In this document: piece by piece, positions 27,076 to 36,892 of the stretch
Numbering within the stretch: the stretch's first letter is position 1
Layout: each line of letters begins with the position of its first letter
NCBI RefSeq assembly: GCF_035325925.1
Contig: NZ_DAOKZA010000001.1
Coordinates: 124,001 to 188,000, forward strand
Source: Calidifontimicrobium sp035325925
GTDB taxonomy: Bacteria; Pseudomonadota; Gammaproteobacteria; Burkholderiales; Burkholderiaceae_C
Length of the DNA stretch: 64,000 bases
Reading direction: 5' to 3'
The notes under the pieces: generated by a model
Database searches by the model: none
Told to the model about the DNA's origin: nothing
Seen by the model: only the letters and a program-made list of their open reading frames with translations
Program-made: the position numbers and the translations under genes

Positions 27076-27260
27076 CCCGGGCCCGGGGTCGTGCGTCGAC
27101 GCAGGATCCGCTGCCGCGGCGCCACGGCGGCGGGCCGCGAGGTTGGCTTTCCCCGCGGTTTGGCTATGCTCGGCCCGTGGGAGGTCCGGGCCGGCCGCGG
27201 GTCGGGCGTCCCGCAGCGCATGCCGTCCGGCGCATCGCCGAGGCCCCCGGGAGCACCACG

Positions 27261-27695
27261 ATGACCATCGTCGCCGAGATCCTCAAGACCAAACCCGAGC
27301 AGGCGGTGCACAGCATCGAGCCTGCCGCGTCGGTGCGCGATGCCGCGCAGCGCATGACGCAGAAGAACGTCGGTGCGCTGCTGGTGCTCGACGCGGGCCG
27401 CGTCGTGGGCATCGTCAGCGAACGCGACTGCGCGCGCAAGGTCGTCGCCGGCGACCGGGTGGCCGGTGGCACGCCGGTGCGCGACGTGATGTCGTCACCG
27501 GTGATGTACGTCGGTCCGCGTCACACCAGCGCCGAGTGCATGGCGCTGATGACCGAGAACCGCCTGCGCCACCTGCCGGTGCTCGACGACGACCGGCTGG
27601 TCGGCCTGATCTCGATCGGCGACCTGGTCAAGGACATCATCTCCGAGCAGCAGTTCATCATCGAGCAGCTCGAGCACTACATCACCGGGCGCTGA
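27261..27695 (+). CDS. tandem CBS-domain protein
   Basis: The 144-residue protein consists of two CBS domains: residues about 8-65 (VRDAAQRMTQKNVGALLVLD and GIVSERDCARKVV) and 75-135 (VMSSPVMYVGPRHTSAECMALM and GLISIGDLVKDII). Such stand-alone pairs bind adenine nucleotides and act as energy or redox sensors on partner proteins. GGGAG at 27249-27253 supports the ATG at 27261. The longer open frame upstream belongs to the pseudogene region and is not part of the gene. Confidence 0.93.
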   Translation: MTIVAEILKTKPEQAVHSIEPAASVRDAAQRMTQKNVGALLVLDAGRVVGIVSERDCARKVVAGDRVAGGTPVRDVMSSPVMYVGPRHTSAECMALMTENRLRHLPVLDDDRLVGLISIGDLVKDIISEQQFIIEQLEHYITGR

Positions 27696-27741
27696 GGCGC
27701 CGGCGTGGCCCGACGACGCCGAACGCCGCCGGGCTCGTGCG

Positions 27742-28581
27742 TCACAGATCGGTGCGCAGCTTCCAGATCTCGGGGAACAGCACCACGTCGAGCATCTTGC
27801 GCAGGTAGCCCACGCCCGAGGTGCCGCCGGTGCCGCGCTTGAAGCCGATGATGCGCTCGACGGTGGTCACGTGACGGAAGCGCCACAGGCGGAACGCGTC
27901 CTCGAGGTCGGTCAGCTCCTCCCCGAGCTGGTACAGGTCCCAGTGGTGCGCCGGGTCGCGGTAGACCTGCAGCCACGCGGCCTCGACCTCGTCGCTGGGG
28001 GCGTAGGGCCGGGTCCAGTCGCGTTCGACGTGGCTGGCCGGCACCGGCAGGCCGCGGCGCGCGAGCAGACGCAGCGCCTCGTCGTACAGGCTCGGCGCGC
28101 GGTACGCGGCCTCGACGTGCGCGAGCAGGTCGGGGCGGTGCGCGTGCGGCTCGAGCATCGCGGCGTTCTTGTTGCCCAGGCCGAACTCGATGCAGCGGTA
28201 CTGCCAGCTCTGGAAGCCGCTCGAGCTGGCCAGGTAGGGGCGGATCGCGCTGTACTCGGGCGGGGTCATCGTCGCCAGCACGTCCCAGGCGTGGACCAGC
28301 TGCTCCATGATGCGGCTCACGCGCGCGAGCATCTTGAACGCCGGCGGCAGCTCGTCGGCGGCGATCGCGCGCCTGGCGGCGCCGAGCTCGTGCAGCATCA
28401 GCTTCATCCACAGCTCGCTGGTCTGGTGCTGCACGATGAACAGCATCTCGTCGTGGCCCGGGCTCAGCGGGTGCTGCGCACCCAGCACCGCGTCGAGGTG
28501 CAGGTAGTCGCCGTAGCTCATGTCGCGCGCGAAGTCGAGCTTCGCGCCCTCGTCGTGAACGATGCGTGCGGTGTCGGTCAT
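27742..28581 (-). CDS. kynA: tryptophan 2,3-dioxygenase
   Basis: KynA is a heme enzyme that opens the indole ring of L-tryptophan to N-formylkynurenine. The 279-residue length is usual for the bacterial enzyme. Signatures include SYGDYLHLD, HDEMLFIVQHQTSELWMKL (with the active-site His), SSGFQSWQYR and the C-terminal FKRGTGGTSGVGYLRK. It is the last gene of kynB-kynU-kynA, and its ATG overlaps the kynU stop as ATGA. No kynurenine 3-monooxygenase lies in the window, so the pathway here ends at anthranilate. Confidence 0.97.
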   Translation of the reverse strand: MTDTARIVHDEGAKLDFARDMSYGDYLHLDAVLGAQHPLSPGHDEMLFIVQHQTSELWMKLMLHELGAARRAIAADELPPAFKMLARVSRIMEQLVHAWDVLATMTPPEYSAIRPYLASSSGFQSWQYRCIEFGLGNKNAAMLEPHAHRPDLLAHVEAAYRAPSLYDEALRLLARRGLPVPASHVERDWTRPYAPSDEVEAAWLQVYRDPAHHWDLYQLGEELTDLEDAFRLWRFRHVTTVERIIGFKRGTGGTSGVGYLRKMLDVVLFPEIWKLRTDL

Positions 28582-29837
28582 GTGACGGCGGCCCGTTGGT
28601 GGAATCGCGGCTCGCGCCACTGCCCGCTGTCGAGCACCTGGCGCAACTGCTCGACGGCGTCGAAGACGTCGACGAAGCGGGTGTACAGCGGCGCGAAGCC
28701 GAAGCGCAGCACGTCGGGGGCGCGGAAGTCGCCGACCACGCCGCGCGCGATCAGCGCCTGCACGATCGCGTAGCCGCCCTCGGCGCGGCGCCAGCTGACC
28801 TGGCTGCCCCGCAGCGCGTCGTCGCGCGGCGTCACCAGCTGCAGGCCGTGGCCGGTACAGCGCGACTCGACCAGCTCGACGAACAACCGCGTCAGCGCCA
28901 GCGACTTCGCGCGCAGCGCGGCGATGCCGCCGAGCGCATCGGCGGCGAGCACGGTGTCGACGCCGCACTCGAGCGCGGCCAGCGACAGGATCGGCGGGGT
29001 GCCGACCAGGTAGCGCGCGATGCCCGGCGCCGGCCGGTAGCCGGGCACGAACTCGAACGGCGCGGCGTGGCCGATCCAGCCGGCCAGCGGCTGCCAGAAG
29101 CGGTCGACGTGGCGCGGGTGCACCCAGACGAAGGCCGGCGCGCCGGGGCCGCCGTTGAGGTACTTGTAGCCGCAGCCCACCGCGAAGTCGGCGGCGGCGC
29201 CGTTCAGGTCCACCGGCAGCGCGCCGGCCGAGTGCGCCAGGTCCCACACCGCGAGCGCGCCGGCGTCGTGCGCCGCGCGCGTGAGCGCCGCCATGTCGTG
29301 CACGCGCCCGCTCTTGTAGTCGACCTGCGTGAGCATCAGCACCGCGCAGCGCGCGTCGAGCCGCGCGGCGATGTCGGCGTCGTCGTCGACCAGCACCAGC
29401 TCGGCGCCATGCTGGCGCGCCAGCGACTCGGCGATGTACAGGTCGGTGGGGAAGTTGCCGCGTTCGCTGACGATGCGGTCGCGCTGCGGCGCCTCGGCGC
29501 GCTGGATCGCCAGTGCCGCGCCGAGCACCTTGAACAGGTTCGCCGAGGTCGAGTCGGCGACGACCACCTCGCCGGCGCCGGCGCCGACCAGCCGCGCGAT
29601 CTTGTCGCCCACGCGCTGCGGCAGCGTGATCCAGCCCGCGGCGTTCCACGAGGTGATCAGGCCGCGACCCCACTCGTCGCGCACCACCTGCTGCACGCGC
29701 GCGGCTGTCGCGCGCGGCAGCACGCCGAGCGAGTTGCCGTCGAGGTAGATCGTGCCGCCGGGCAGCTCGAACTGGTCGCGCAGCGGCGCCAGCGCGTCGG
29801 CGGCGTCGAGCGCCAGGCAGTGGTCGCGGGTGGTCAT
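28578..29837 (-). CDS. kynU: kynureninase
   Basis: This PLP enzyme cleaves L-kynurenine to anthranilate and alanine. The 419-residue protein has IYLDGNSLGVLPRAT near the N-terminus, the DSTSANLFKVL segment, WDLAHSAGALPVDL, and the PLP lysine in CGYKYLNGGPGAPAFV. The ATG at 29837 begins MTTRDHCLALDAADAL, the usual start; a GTG at 29858 would overlap kynB and is less likely. It lies 10 bases after kynB and overlaps kynA by four, so it is cotranscribed with both. Confidence 0.96.
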   Translation of the reverse strand: MTTRDHCLALDAADALAPLRDQFELPGGTIYLDGNSLGVLPRATAARVQQVVRDEWGRGLITSWNAAGWITLPQRVGDKIARLVGAGAGEVVVADSTSANLFKVLGAALAIQRAEAPQRDRIVSERGNFPTDLYIAESLARQHGAELVLVDDDADIAARLDARCAVLMLTQVDYKSGRVHDMAALTRAAHDAGALAVWDLAHSAGALPVDLNGAAADFAVGCGYKYLNGGPGAPAFVWVHPRHVDRFWQPLAGWIGHAAPFEFVPGYRPAPGIARYLVGTPPILSLAALECGVDTVLAADALGGIAALRAKSLALTRLFVELVESRCTGHGLQLVTPRDDALRGSQVSWRRAEGGYAIVQALIARGVVGDFRAPDVLRFGFAPLYTRFVDVFDAVEQLRQVLDSGQWREPRFHQRAAVT

Positions 29838-29847
29838 CGTCGGGACT

Positions 29848-30504
29848 TCAGAGTTCACGAAGCACGGCGCGCACGGGCGACGCGTCGGCGCTGACGAGTC
29901 TCAGCGGCAGCGCGATCAGCTCGTAGTCGCCTTCGGGCACCTCGTCGAGCAACAGGTTCTCGAGCACGCGCAGGCCCCGGCGGCGGATCACCTGGTGGCT
30001 GTCGAGCGTCTTGCTGTCGGCCGGGTCGATGCTGGCGCTGTCGATGCCGACCAGCACGACACCGAGGTCGGCGAGGCGCTCGACGGTGTCCGGCGCGCAG
30101 GCCGGCAGCTCGGGATCCCAGCGCTCGACCGGCGCACGCGCGTAGGTGCGCACCAGCACGCGCGGCGGCAGCCCGGCCAGCGCGTGCGCGACGTGGCGCC
30201 ACTCGACGAGCCTGCAGCCGATGGCGTGGATCACGCGACACGGCCCCAGGTAGGGCGCCAGGTCGAGCGCGCCGGCGGCGGCACCGTCGGCGTCGTAGTG
30301 AAGCGGCGCGTCGGCGTGCGCGCCGGTGTGCGGCGACAGCGTCAGCGTGGCCACGTTGACCGGGCAGCCCGGGCCCAGCGTCATCGCCCACTGCTGGCGG
30401 TACTCGGCGTCGCCCGGGAACACCGGCGAGCCGGGGTGCACCGGCGGCGAGATGTCCCACAGGCGGCGCGCACGGCGCCCGACGGGCGAGGGCGGGGCGT
30501 TCAT
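29848..30504 (-). CDS. kynB: kynurenine formamidase
   Basis: KynB hydrolyses N-formylkynurenine to kynurenine and formate. The 218-residue protein has the cyclase/formamidase zinc-binding segment LSPHTGAHADAPLHY and the FPGDAEY substrate region. It is first in the kynBUA operon. The ATG at 30504 follows the AT-rich divergent promoter, where a minus-strand CAAAAT (30518-30513) ends eight bases before the start and there is no strong Shine-Dalgarno site. An in-frame start at 30609 would cross the promoter and the divergent gene, and is rejected. Confidence 0.96.
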   Translation of the reverse strand: MNAPPSPVGRRARRLWDISPPVHPGSPVFPGDAEYRQQWAMTLGPGCPVNVATLTLSPHTGAHADAPLHYDADGAAAGALDLAPYLGPCRVIHAIGCRLVEWRHVAHALAGLPPRVLVRTYARAPVERWDPELPACAPDTVERLADLGVVLVGIDSASIDPADSKTLDSHQVIRRRGLRVLENLLLDEVPEGDYELIALPLRLVSADASPVRAVLREL

Positions 30505-30512
30505 CGGGAGAA

Positions 30513-30543
30513 ATTTTGCACCTAAATAGTTTAGAGGTAAAGT
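30513..30543. promoter_or_regulatory. overlapping divergent promoters with palindromic operator (kynB / 2-aminobenzoate-CoA ligase)
   Basis: This is an AT-rich island in GC-rich surroundings. Rightward: TTTGCA (30515-30520), 17 bases, TAAAGT (30538-30543). Leftward: TTTACC (30541-30536), 17 bases, CAAAAT (30518-30513). Each -35 overlaps the other promoter's -10. The shared spacer holds a perfect dyad CTAAA-TAG-TTTAG at 30522-30534. One regulator bound there would block both transcripts. The regulator is unknown and none lies next to it. Confidence 0.6.
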
Positions 30544-30577
30544 ATCGACCGTCGCCCACTCGCCGCCGGATGCCGCC

Positions 30578-32197
30578 ATGTTTCGCAGCGCCCATGTCGA
30601 CACCTTCACCCGCGATCACCTGCCGCCGCCCGACCAGTGGCCCGAGTTCGTGTTCGACCGCCCCGAGCTGCAGTTCCCGCCGCGGCTGAACTGCGCCACC
30701 GAACTGCTGGCGCGCTGGGTCGAGCGCGGGCAGGGCGAGCGCGTCGCGATCCGGGGCCCGGGGGGGCTGCGCTGGACCTACACCGACCTGCTGGCCGAGG
30801 CGAACCGCATCGCGCGCGTGCTCGTCGACGACCTGAGTCTGGTGCCCGGCAACCGCGTGCTGCTGCGCGGTCCGAACTCGCCGCGGCTCGCGGCGTGCTG
30901 GCTCGCGGTCGTCAAGGCCGGCGGCGTCGCGGTGGGCACGATGCCGCTGCTGCGCGCCAAGGAGCTGCAGACCATCGTCGACAAGGCGCAGGTCAGCCAC
31001 GCGCTGTGCGACCGTCGGCTGGCCGATGACCTCGACGCGGCGCGCGCGCGGTGCCCGACGCTGAAGCACGTGCTGCACTACGGCCCGCACGACGCGCCCG
31101 ACGAGCTCGAGGCGCGCGCCGCGGCCAGGCCGTCGCGTTTCGACGACGTCATCACCGCCGCCGACGACACCTGCCTGATCGCCTTCACCTCGGGCACCAC
31201 CGGCGTGCCCAAGGGCACGATGCACTTCCACCGCGACGTGATGGCCGCCTGCGCCACCTGGCCGCCGCACGTGCTGCGCCCGCGCGCCGACGACGTGTTC
31301 ATCGGCAGCCCGCCGCTGGCGTTCACGTTCGGGCTCGGCGGGCTGCTGCTGTTCCCGCTGTCGGTGGGCGCGTCCACTGCGCTGATCGAGCGCGTGGCGC
31401 CCGACGTGCTGCTGCCGGCGATCGCCGAGTACGGCGCCACGGTGTGCTTCACCGCACCGACCGCGTACCGCGCGATGGCGCTGCAGGCCGCCGGGCACGA
31501 CCTGTCGAGCCTGCGCAAGTGCGTGTCGGCCGGCGAGGCGCTGCCGGCGGCGACGCGCAAGCTGTGGAAGGACACCACCGGCATCGAGATCATCGACGGC
31601 ATCGGCTCGACCGAGATGCTGCACATCTTCATCTCGGCCGACGAGCAGCACGCCAAGCCCGGCGCGACCGGCTATCCGGTGCCCGGCTACCAGGCCTGCG
31701 TGCTCGACGACGACGGCCGCCCGCTGCCCAGGGGCCGGGTCGGGCGGCTCGCGGTCAAGGGCCCCACCGGCTGCCGCTACCTCGCCGACGAGCGACAGAA
31801 GCACTACGTGCAAGGCGGCTGGAACGTCACCGGCGACGCGTACCTGATCGATGACGACGGCCAGTTCGTCTACCAGGCGCGCACCGACGACATGATCATC
31901 AGCGGCGGCTACAACATCGCCGGCCCCGAGGTCGAGAGCGCGCTGCTGCAGCACGCGGCGGTGGCCGAGTGCGGCGTCGTCGGCGTCGCCGACGACGAGC
32001 GCGGGCAGATCGTCAAGGCCTTCGTCGTGCTCAAGCCGGGGTACGAGGGCACCCCGGCGCTGGCCGCCGAGCTGCAGGACTTCGTCAAGCGCACGATCGC
32101 GCCGTACAAGTACCCGCGCGCGGTGGAGTTCCGCGACAGCCTGCCGCGCACCGAGACCGGCAAGCTGCAGCGCTTCCGACTGCGCCAGGGGGGCTGA
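30578..32197 (+). CDS. 2-aminobenzoate-CoA ligase
   Basis: The enzyme should activate anthranilate to 2-aminobenzoyl-CoA using ATP. The 539-residue ANL-family protein has the AMP motif LIAFTSGTTGVPKGTMH near residue 203, the A5 motif IIDGIGSTEMLHIFISA and the catalytic lysine in TETGKLQRF near the end. The start and overall pattern match benzoate/2-aminobenzoate-CoA ligases. Divergence from kynBUA, which produces anthranilate, favours 2-aminobenzoate over benzoate as the substrate. Thioesterase and RidA-like genes follow in overlapping frames. No 2-aminobenzoyl-CoA monooxygenase/reductase gene is in the window. Confidence 0.87.
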   Translation: MFRSAHVDTFTRDHLPPPDQWPEFVFDRPELQFPPRLNCATELLARWVERGQGERVAIRGPGGLRWTYTDLLAEANRIARVLVDDLSLVPGNRVLLRGPNSPRLAACWLAVVKAGGVAVGTMPLLRAKELQTIVDKAQVSHALCDRRLADDLDAARARCPTLKHVLHYGPHDAPDELEARAAARPSRFDDVITAADDTCLIAFTSGTTGVPKGTMHFHRDVMAACATWPPHVLRPRADDVFIGSPPLAFTFGLGGLLLFPLSVGASTALIERVAPDVLLPAIAEYGATVCFTAPTAYRAMALQAAGHDLSSLRKCVSAGEALPAATRKLWKDTTGIEIIDGIGSTEMLHIFISADEQHAKPGATGYPVPGYQACVLDDDGRPLPRGRVGRLAVKGPTGCRYLADERQKHYVQGGWNVTGDAYLIDDDGQFVYQARTDDMIISGGYNIAGPEVESALLQHAAVAECGVVGVADDERGQIVKAFVVLKPGYEGTPALAAELQDFVKRTIAPYKYPRAVEFRDSLPRTETGKLQRFRLRQGG

Positions 32198-32613
32198 TGG
32201 CCTTCGAGTCGAGCTGCACGGTGCGTTTCGGCGACTGCGACCCGGCCGGCATCGTGTTCTTCCCGCAGTACCTGGTGATGGTCAACACGCTGGTCGAGCA
32301 GTGGTTCGAGCACGGCCTGGGCGTGACCTACGCCGAGGTGATCGGCGCACGCCGCATCGGCCTGCCCACCGTGCGGCTCGAGGCCGACTTCACCGCGATC
32401 AGCCGCCACGGCGACCGGCTCGCACAGCGGCTGTCGCTGGTGCACCTGGGCCGCAGCTCGCTGCAGTTGCGCCACGAGTTCGCCGGCGACGACGGCGTGC
32501 GCCTGCGCGCGCGGCAGGTCGTGGTGTGCACCTCGCTGGACACGCACCGGCCGCAGCCGGTGCCCGACGACCTGCGCGCCGCGATGCGCCGCTACCTGGA
32601 GGAAGACGCATGA
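32197..32613 (+). CDS. acyl-CoA thioesterase (4HBT hotdog fold)
   Basis: The 138-residue hotdog protein has the motif RFGDCDPAGIVFFPQYL with candidate catalytic Asp15, as in 4-hydroxybenzoyl-CoA thioesterases and YbgC. Its ATG overlaps the ligase stop (TGATG), so it is translationally coupled. Its likely job is to release CoA from dead-end or inhibitory aromatic CoA esters of the anthranilate pathway; this is inferred from context. Confidence 0.9.
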   Translation: MAFESSCTVRFGDCDPAGIVFFPQYLVMVNTLVEQWFEHGLGVTYAEVIGARRIGLPTVRLEADFTAISRHGDRLAQRLSLVHLGRSSLQLRHEFAGDDGVRLRARQVVVCTSLDTHRPQPVPDDLRAAMRRYLEEDA

Positions 32614-33005
32614 AGACCGTCCTGCAACCCGCCGGCTGGACGCCGCCGAAGGGCTACGCCAACGGCGTGGCCGCACGCGGTCGCCAGCTGTTCGTCGCCG
32701 GCATGATCGGCTGGAACGCGCAGTGCCGCTTCGACAGCGACGACTTCGTCGCCCAGGTGCGCCAGGCGCTGGCCAACGTGGTCGCGGTGCTCGCCGAGGC
32801 GGGGGCGACGCCGCAGCACATCACGCGCATGACGTGGTACCTCACCGACAAGCGCGAGTACCTGGCGCGCGCCCGCGAGGTGGGTGCGGTGTTCCGCGAG
32901 GTGATCGGCGAGTACGCGATCGCGATGACCGCGGTGGTCGTCGCCGGGCTGATCGAGGACCGCGCGAAGGTCGAGATCGAGGTCACCGCGGTCGTGCCCG
33001 ACTGA
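32610..33005 (+). CDS. RidA/YjgF-family protein lacking the catalytic arginine
   Basis: The 131-residue protein has the Rid fold pattern (QLFVAGMIGWNA, VRQALANVVAVLAEAGAT, VEIEVTAVV). The arginine that RidA uses for imine deamination (Arg105 in E. coli, in an AR-S/T motif) appears as Met: the segment reads AIAMTAVVVAGL. It therefore probably belongs to a Rid subgroup without classical deaminase activity. It overlaps the thioesterase gene as ATGA, with GGAGGA just upstream. Placement after anthranilate activation suggests it handles a reactive enamine or ring intermediate. Confidence 0.87.
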   Translation: MKTVLQPAGWTPPKGYANGVAARGRQLFVAGMIGWNAQCRFDSDDFVAQVRQALANVVAVLAEAGATPQHITRMTWYLTDKREYLARAREVGAVFREVIGEYAIAMTAVVVAGLIEDRAKVEIEVTAVVPD

Positions 33006-33041
33006 ACGCGGCCGGTCGCCGCGCGGCGCTACGATGCGCCG

Positions 33042-33737
33042 ATGAACGACGCCGCCGTCCCGCCGTCCCCGCTCGAGGGCCTCGAACTCGCCACCGGGCC
33101 TGCGCCGACCGCGACGGTGATCGTGCTGCACGGCCTGGGCGCCGACGGCCACGACTTCGTTCCGGTGGTGCAGGTGCTGGACCTGGGCGCGGTCGGGGCG
33201 GTGCGCTTCGTGCTGCCGCACGCGCCGATGCGCCCGGTGACGATCAACGGCGGCTACGTGATGCGCGCCTGGTACGACATCCTCGCCGACGACCTCGGCC
33301 AGCGCAGCGCGCGCGAGGACGAGGCCGGGCTGCGCGAGTCGATGCGGCTGGTGCAGGCGCTGATCGAGCGCGAGGTGGCGCGCGGCGTCGACTCGCGGCG
33401 CATCGTGCTGGCGGGTTTCTCGCAGGGCTGTGCGATGACGCTGCTCGCCGGCCTGCGCTGCCGGCTGCCGCTGGCCGGGCTCGCCGGCCTGTCGGGCTAC
33501 CTGCCGCTGGCCGCCTCGACGGCGGACGAACGCGCTGCGGCCAACGCCGGCGTGCCGGTGTTCCTCGGCCACGGCCGCGACGACGACGTCGTGCCGCTGG
33601 CGCGCGCCCTCGCGTCGCGCGACACGCTGGCGGCGCTGGGGCACGACGTCGAGTGGCACGACTATGCGCTGGGCCACGGGGTCGGCGAAGCCGAGGTCGA
33701 CGACCTCGGGCGCTGGTTGCGTCGCGTGCTGGCTTGA
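33042..33737 (+). CDS. phospholipase/carboxylesterase family hydrolase
   Basis: The 231-residue alpha/beta hydrolase has VIVLHGLGADGHDFVP at the oxyanion site, the nucleophile elbow GFSQGCAM, and a late Asp (GHGRDDDVVP) and His (YALGHGV) completing the triad. It matches the acyl-protein thioesterase-like/EstB carboxylesterases. TACGAT at 33030-33035 ends six bases before the ATG with no Shine-Dalgarno site. A 36-base gap separates it from the RidA-like gene, so it may have its own promoter. Confidence 0.92.
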   Translation: MNDAAVPPSPLEGLELATGPAPTATVIVLHGLGADGHDFVPVVQVLDLGAVGAVRFVLPHAPMRPVTINGGYVMRAWYDILADDLGQRSAREDEAGLRESMRLVQALIEREVARGVDSRRIVLAGFSQGCAMTLLAGLRCRLPLAGLAGLSGYLPLAASTADERAAANAGVPVFLGHGRDDDVVPLARALASRDTLAALGHDVEWHDYALGHGVGEAEVDDLGRWLRRVLA

Positions 33738-33825
33738 CTTGGGACAAGCCGCATCGCGTGCCGGCGTCGACGGCCCCTTGACGCGGGGCTCCCGGCGTCC
33801 ATCTACCGGGTCGCAGGAGGTGCCG

Positions 33826-35198
33826 ATGCGGTTCCAGGCCACCCGTCCCGCCGCGGTGGCGGGGACTTTCTACCCCGCCGATGCGAGCCGGCTGCGCGCG
33901 CAGGTCGCCGAGTACCTGGCCGAGGTGCGCGTCGACGCGGCGGCGCGGCCGCCGAAGATGCTCGTCGTGCCGCACGCCGGCTACGTCTACTCGGGGCCGG
34001 TGGCGGCGCACGCCTACGCGCGGCTGGCGCCCTGGCGCCGGCGCATCCGCCGCGTCGTGCTGCTCGGGCCGACGCACCGCGTCGCGGTGCGCGGCATCGC
34101 GGCGCCGACGGTCGCTGCGTTCGACACGCCACTGGGCGCGGTGCGCATCGACCGCGACGCGCTGACCGCGCTGGCCGACCTGGCGCAGGTCGTCGCGCAC
34201 GACGCGGCGCACGCCGCCGAGCATGCGCTCGAGGTGCAGCTGCCGTTCCTGCAGTGCGTGCTCGACGACTTCGCGCTGGTGCCGCTCGCGGTCGGCCACG
34301 TGACGCCGCAGGCGGTGGCCGAAGTGGTCGAGCGCCTGTGGGGCGGCGACGAGACGCTGGTGGTGGTCAGCACCGACCTGTCGCACTACCTGCCGTACGA
34401 CCAGGCGCGTGCCGTCGACACGGCGACGGTGCAGCACATCCTCCAACTCGACCCTGCGCTCGACCACGAGCAGGCCTGCGGCGCGACGCCGCTGGCCGGC
34501 GCGCTGCTCGTCGCGAAGTCGCGCGGGCTGCGGCCGCGGCTGCTCGATGTGCGCAACTCGGGCGACACCACCGGCGACCGCCGCCGCGTCGTCGGCTACT
34601 GCGCGATCGCATTCGCCGCGGCCGACGGCGGCGACGCGGCCGACGGCGGCGACCGGGCGCTCGGCCGCGCGCTGACGCGACGCGCCCGCAACGCGATCCA
34701 CGGCGCGCTCGCGCTGGCGAGGGTCGACGAGCCGCAGCACGACGCGCTGCAACGCCCAGGCGCCACCTTCGTCACGCTGCAGCGCGGCGGCGAACTGCGC
34801 GGCTGCATCGGCTCGCTCGAGGCGTGGCGGCGCCTCGACGACGACGTGCGTCGCAACGCGCACGCGGCGGCGTTCCGCGACCCGCGCTTCGCGCCGCTGC
34901 AGCGGCACGAGGTCGACGCGCTTCGCATCGAGGTGTCGCTGATCGGCGCGTCGCACGCGCTGGCCGCTCGCAGCGAGGCCGAGGCGCTGCAGGCGCTGCG
35001 CCCCGGCGTCGACGGCGTGATCCTCGAGTGGCGCGGCCGCCGCGCGACCTTCCTGCCGCAGGTCTGGGAACAGCTGCCGCAACCGCACGCGTTCCTCGCC
35101 GCGCTGAAGCGCAAGGCGGGCCTTGCCGGCGAGTTCTGGGCCGCCGACCTGCGCATCGCGCGCTACGGCGTGCGCAAGTTCACCGAGACGATGCACGC

Positions 35199-35202
<4 letters not shown>
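33826..35202 (+). CDS. AmmeMemoRadiSam proteins B and A fused (Memo-AMMECR1)
   Basis: The 458-residue protein fuses two domains of an uncharacterised conserved system. Residues 1-265 are Memo-like: AVAGTFYPAD, VVPHAGYVYSGPVAAHAY, LGPTHRV, STDLSHYLPYD and a late CGATPLAGAL, which together supply the dioxygenase-like metal-pocket His, Asp and Cys residues. Residues about 275-458 are AMMECR1-like, with ATFVTLQRGGELRGCIGSLE and AFRDPRFAPL, ending FLPQVWEQLPQPHAFL. In many genomes these are separate genes. AGGAGG at 33815-33820 fixes the start, and the radical SAM gene overlaps the stop as ATGA. A role in RNA or small-molecule modification has been proposed for the family but is unproven. Confidence 0.93.
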
Positions 35203-36296
<1,094 letters not shown>

Positions 36297-36413
36297 GCGA
36301 GCCCGCCGCGCGCTCGGCACCGCCGACAAGGGGCACCACCTGCGGTGCGGCAGGGCCGGCCCCGAGTCGTCGAACGTGCCGTCGCAGCCGGCGCCCGACG
36401 CGTGGGCGCGGCG

Positions 36414-36740
36414 TCAGTGGTCCTCGATGCGCGTGTGCGTGCCCTCGGCGAGGGTGCCGGTGTCGGGGTCGACCCAGTCGGCCAGACCCAGTTCGTCCTC
36501 GACTTCCTGCAGCGTCTCGCCGGGCTCGATGACCTCGTCGTCGGCCGCCGATCCCATGTCGGCCAGCGCCTCCTCGGCGGTGTCGAACGGGCCGAACTGC
36601 TGCTTGCCGTCGGGGGCGAGCCAGTACCACCCGTCGGGATGCTGCACCAGCGCGTCGCGCCCGGGCAGGCTCAGATCGTCGGCAAGCGGCGTTTCGTCCG
36701 CCGCCGGCGTCGGGGCCTGTTTCCTTCGCGGCGAGGTCAT
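36414..36740 (-). CDS. conserved hypothetical acidic protein
   Basis: The 108-residue soluble, strongly acidic protein is not assigned to a function. The central motif DGWYWLAPDGKQQFGPFDTAEEALADM has aromatic and glycine positions that hint at a small beta domain. The C-terminal part (VDPDTGTLAEGTHTRIEDH) is also patterned. GGAG upstream of the ATG at 36740 supports translation. I recall similar proteins in related betaproteobacteria without function. It is convergent with the radical SAM gene. Confidence 0.7.
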   Translation of the reverse strand: MTSPRRKQAPTPAADETPLADDLSLPGRDALVQHPDGWYWLAPDGKQQFGPFDTAEEALADMGSAADDEVIEPGETLQEVEDELGLADWVDPDTGTLAEGTHTRIEDH

Positions 36741-36892
36741 CGTCGTCGTGCTCCTGTCGGTGAGGGCATGCCAGCCCCGCGGTGAGAGTCCGGCTCGCCG
36801 CGGGTCAGCCCGAGCGGCCGAGCTTAAGCCGTCAAGGCGCCGCGGCCAAGTGCCGCCCCGGACGCGCGGTGGCCGGCGGCCCCGCGCCGCAC

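Noticed and set aside
23916..27311. A 1131-residue minus-strand frame spanning the TAXI receptor and the aminotransferase
   Set aside because: Only the part from 25313 down matches TAXI receptors; the rest is antisense to the aminotransferase, the pseudogene and the CBS gene.
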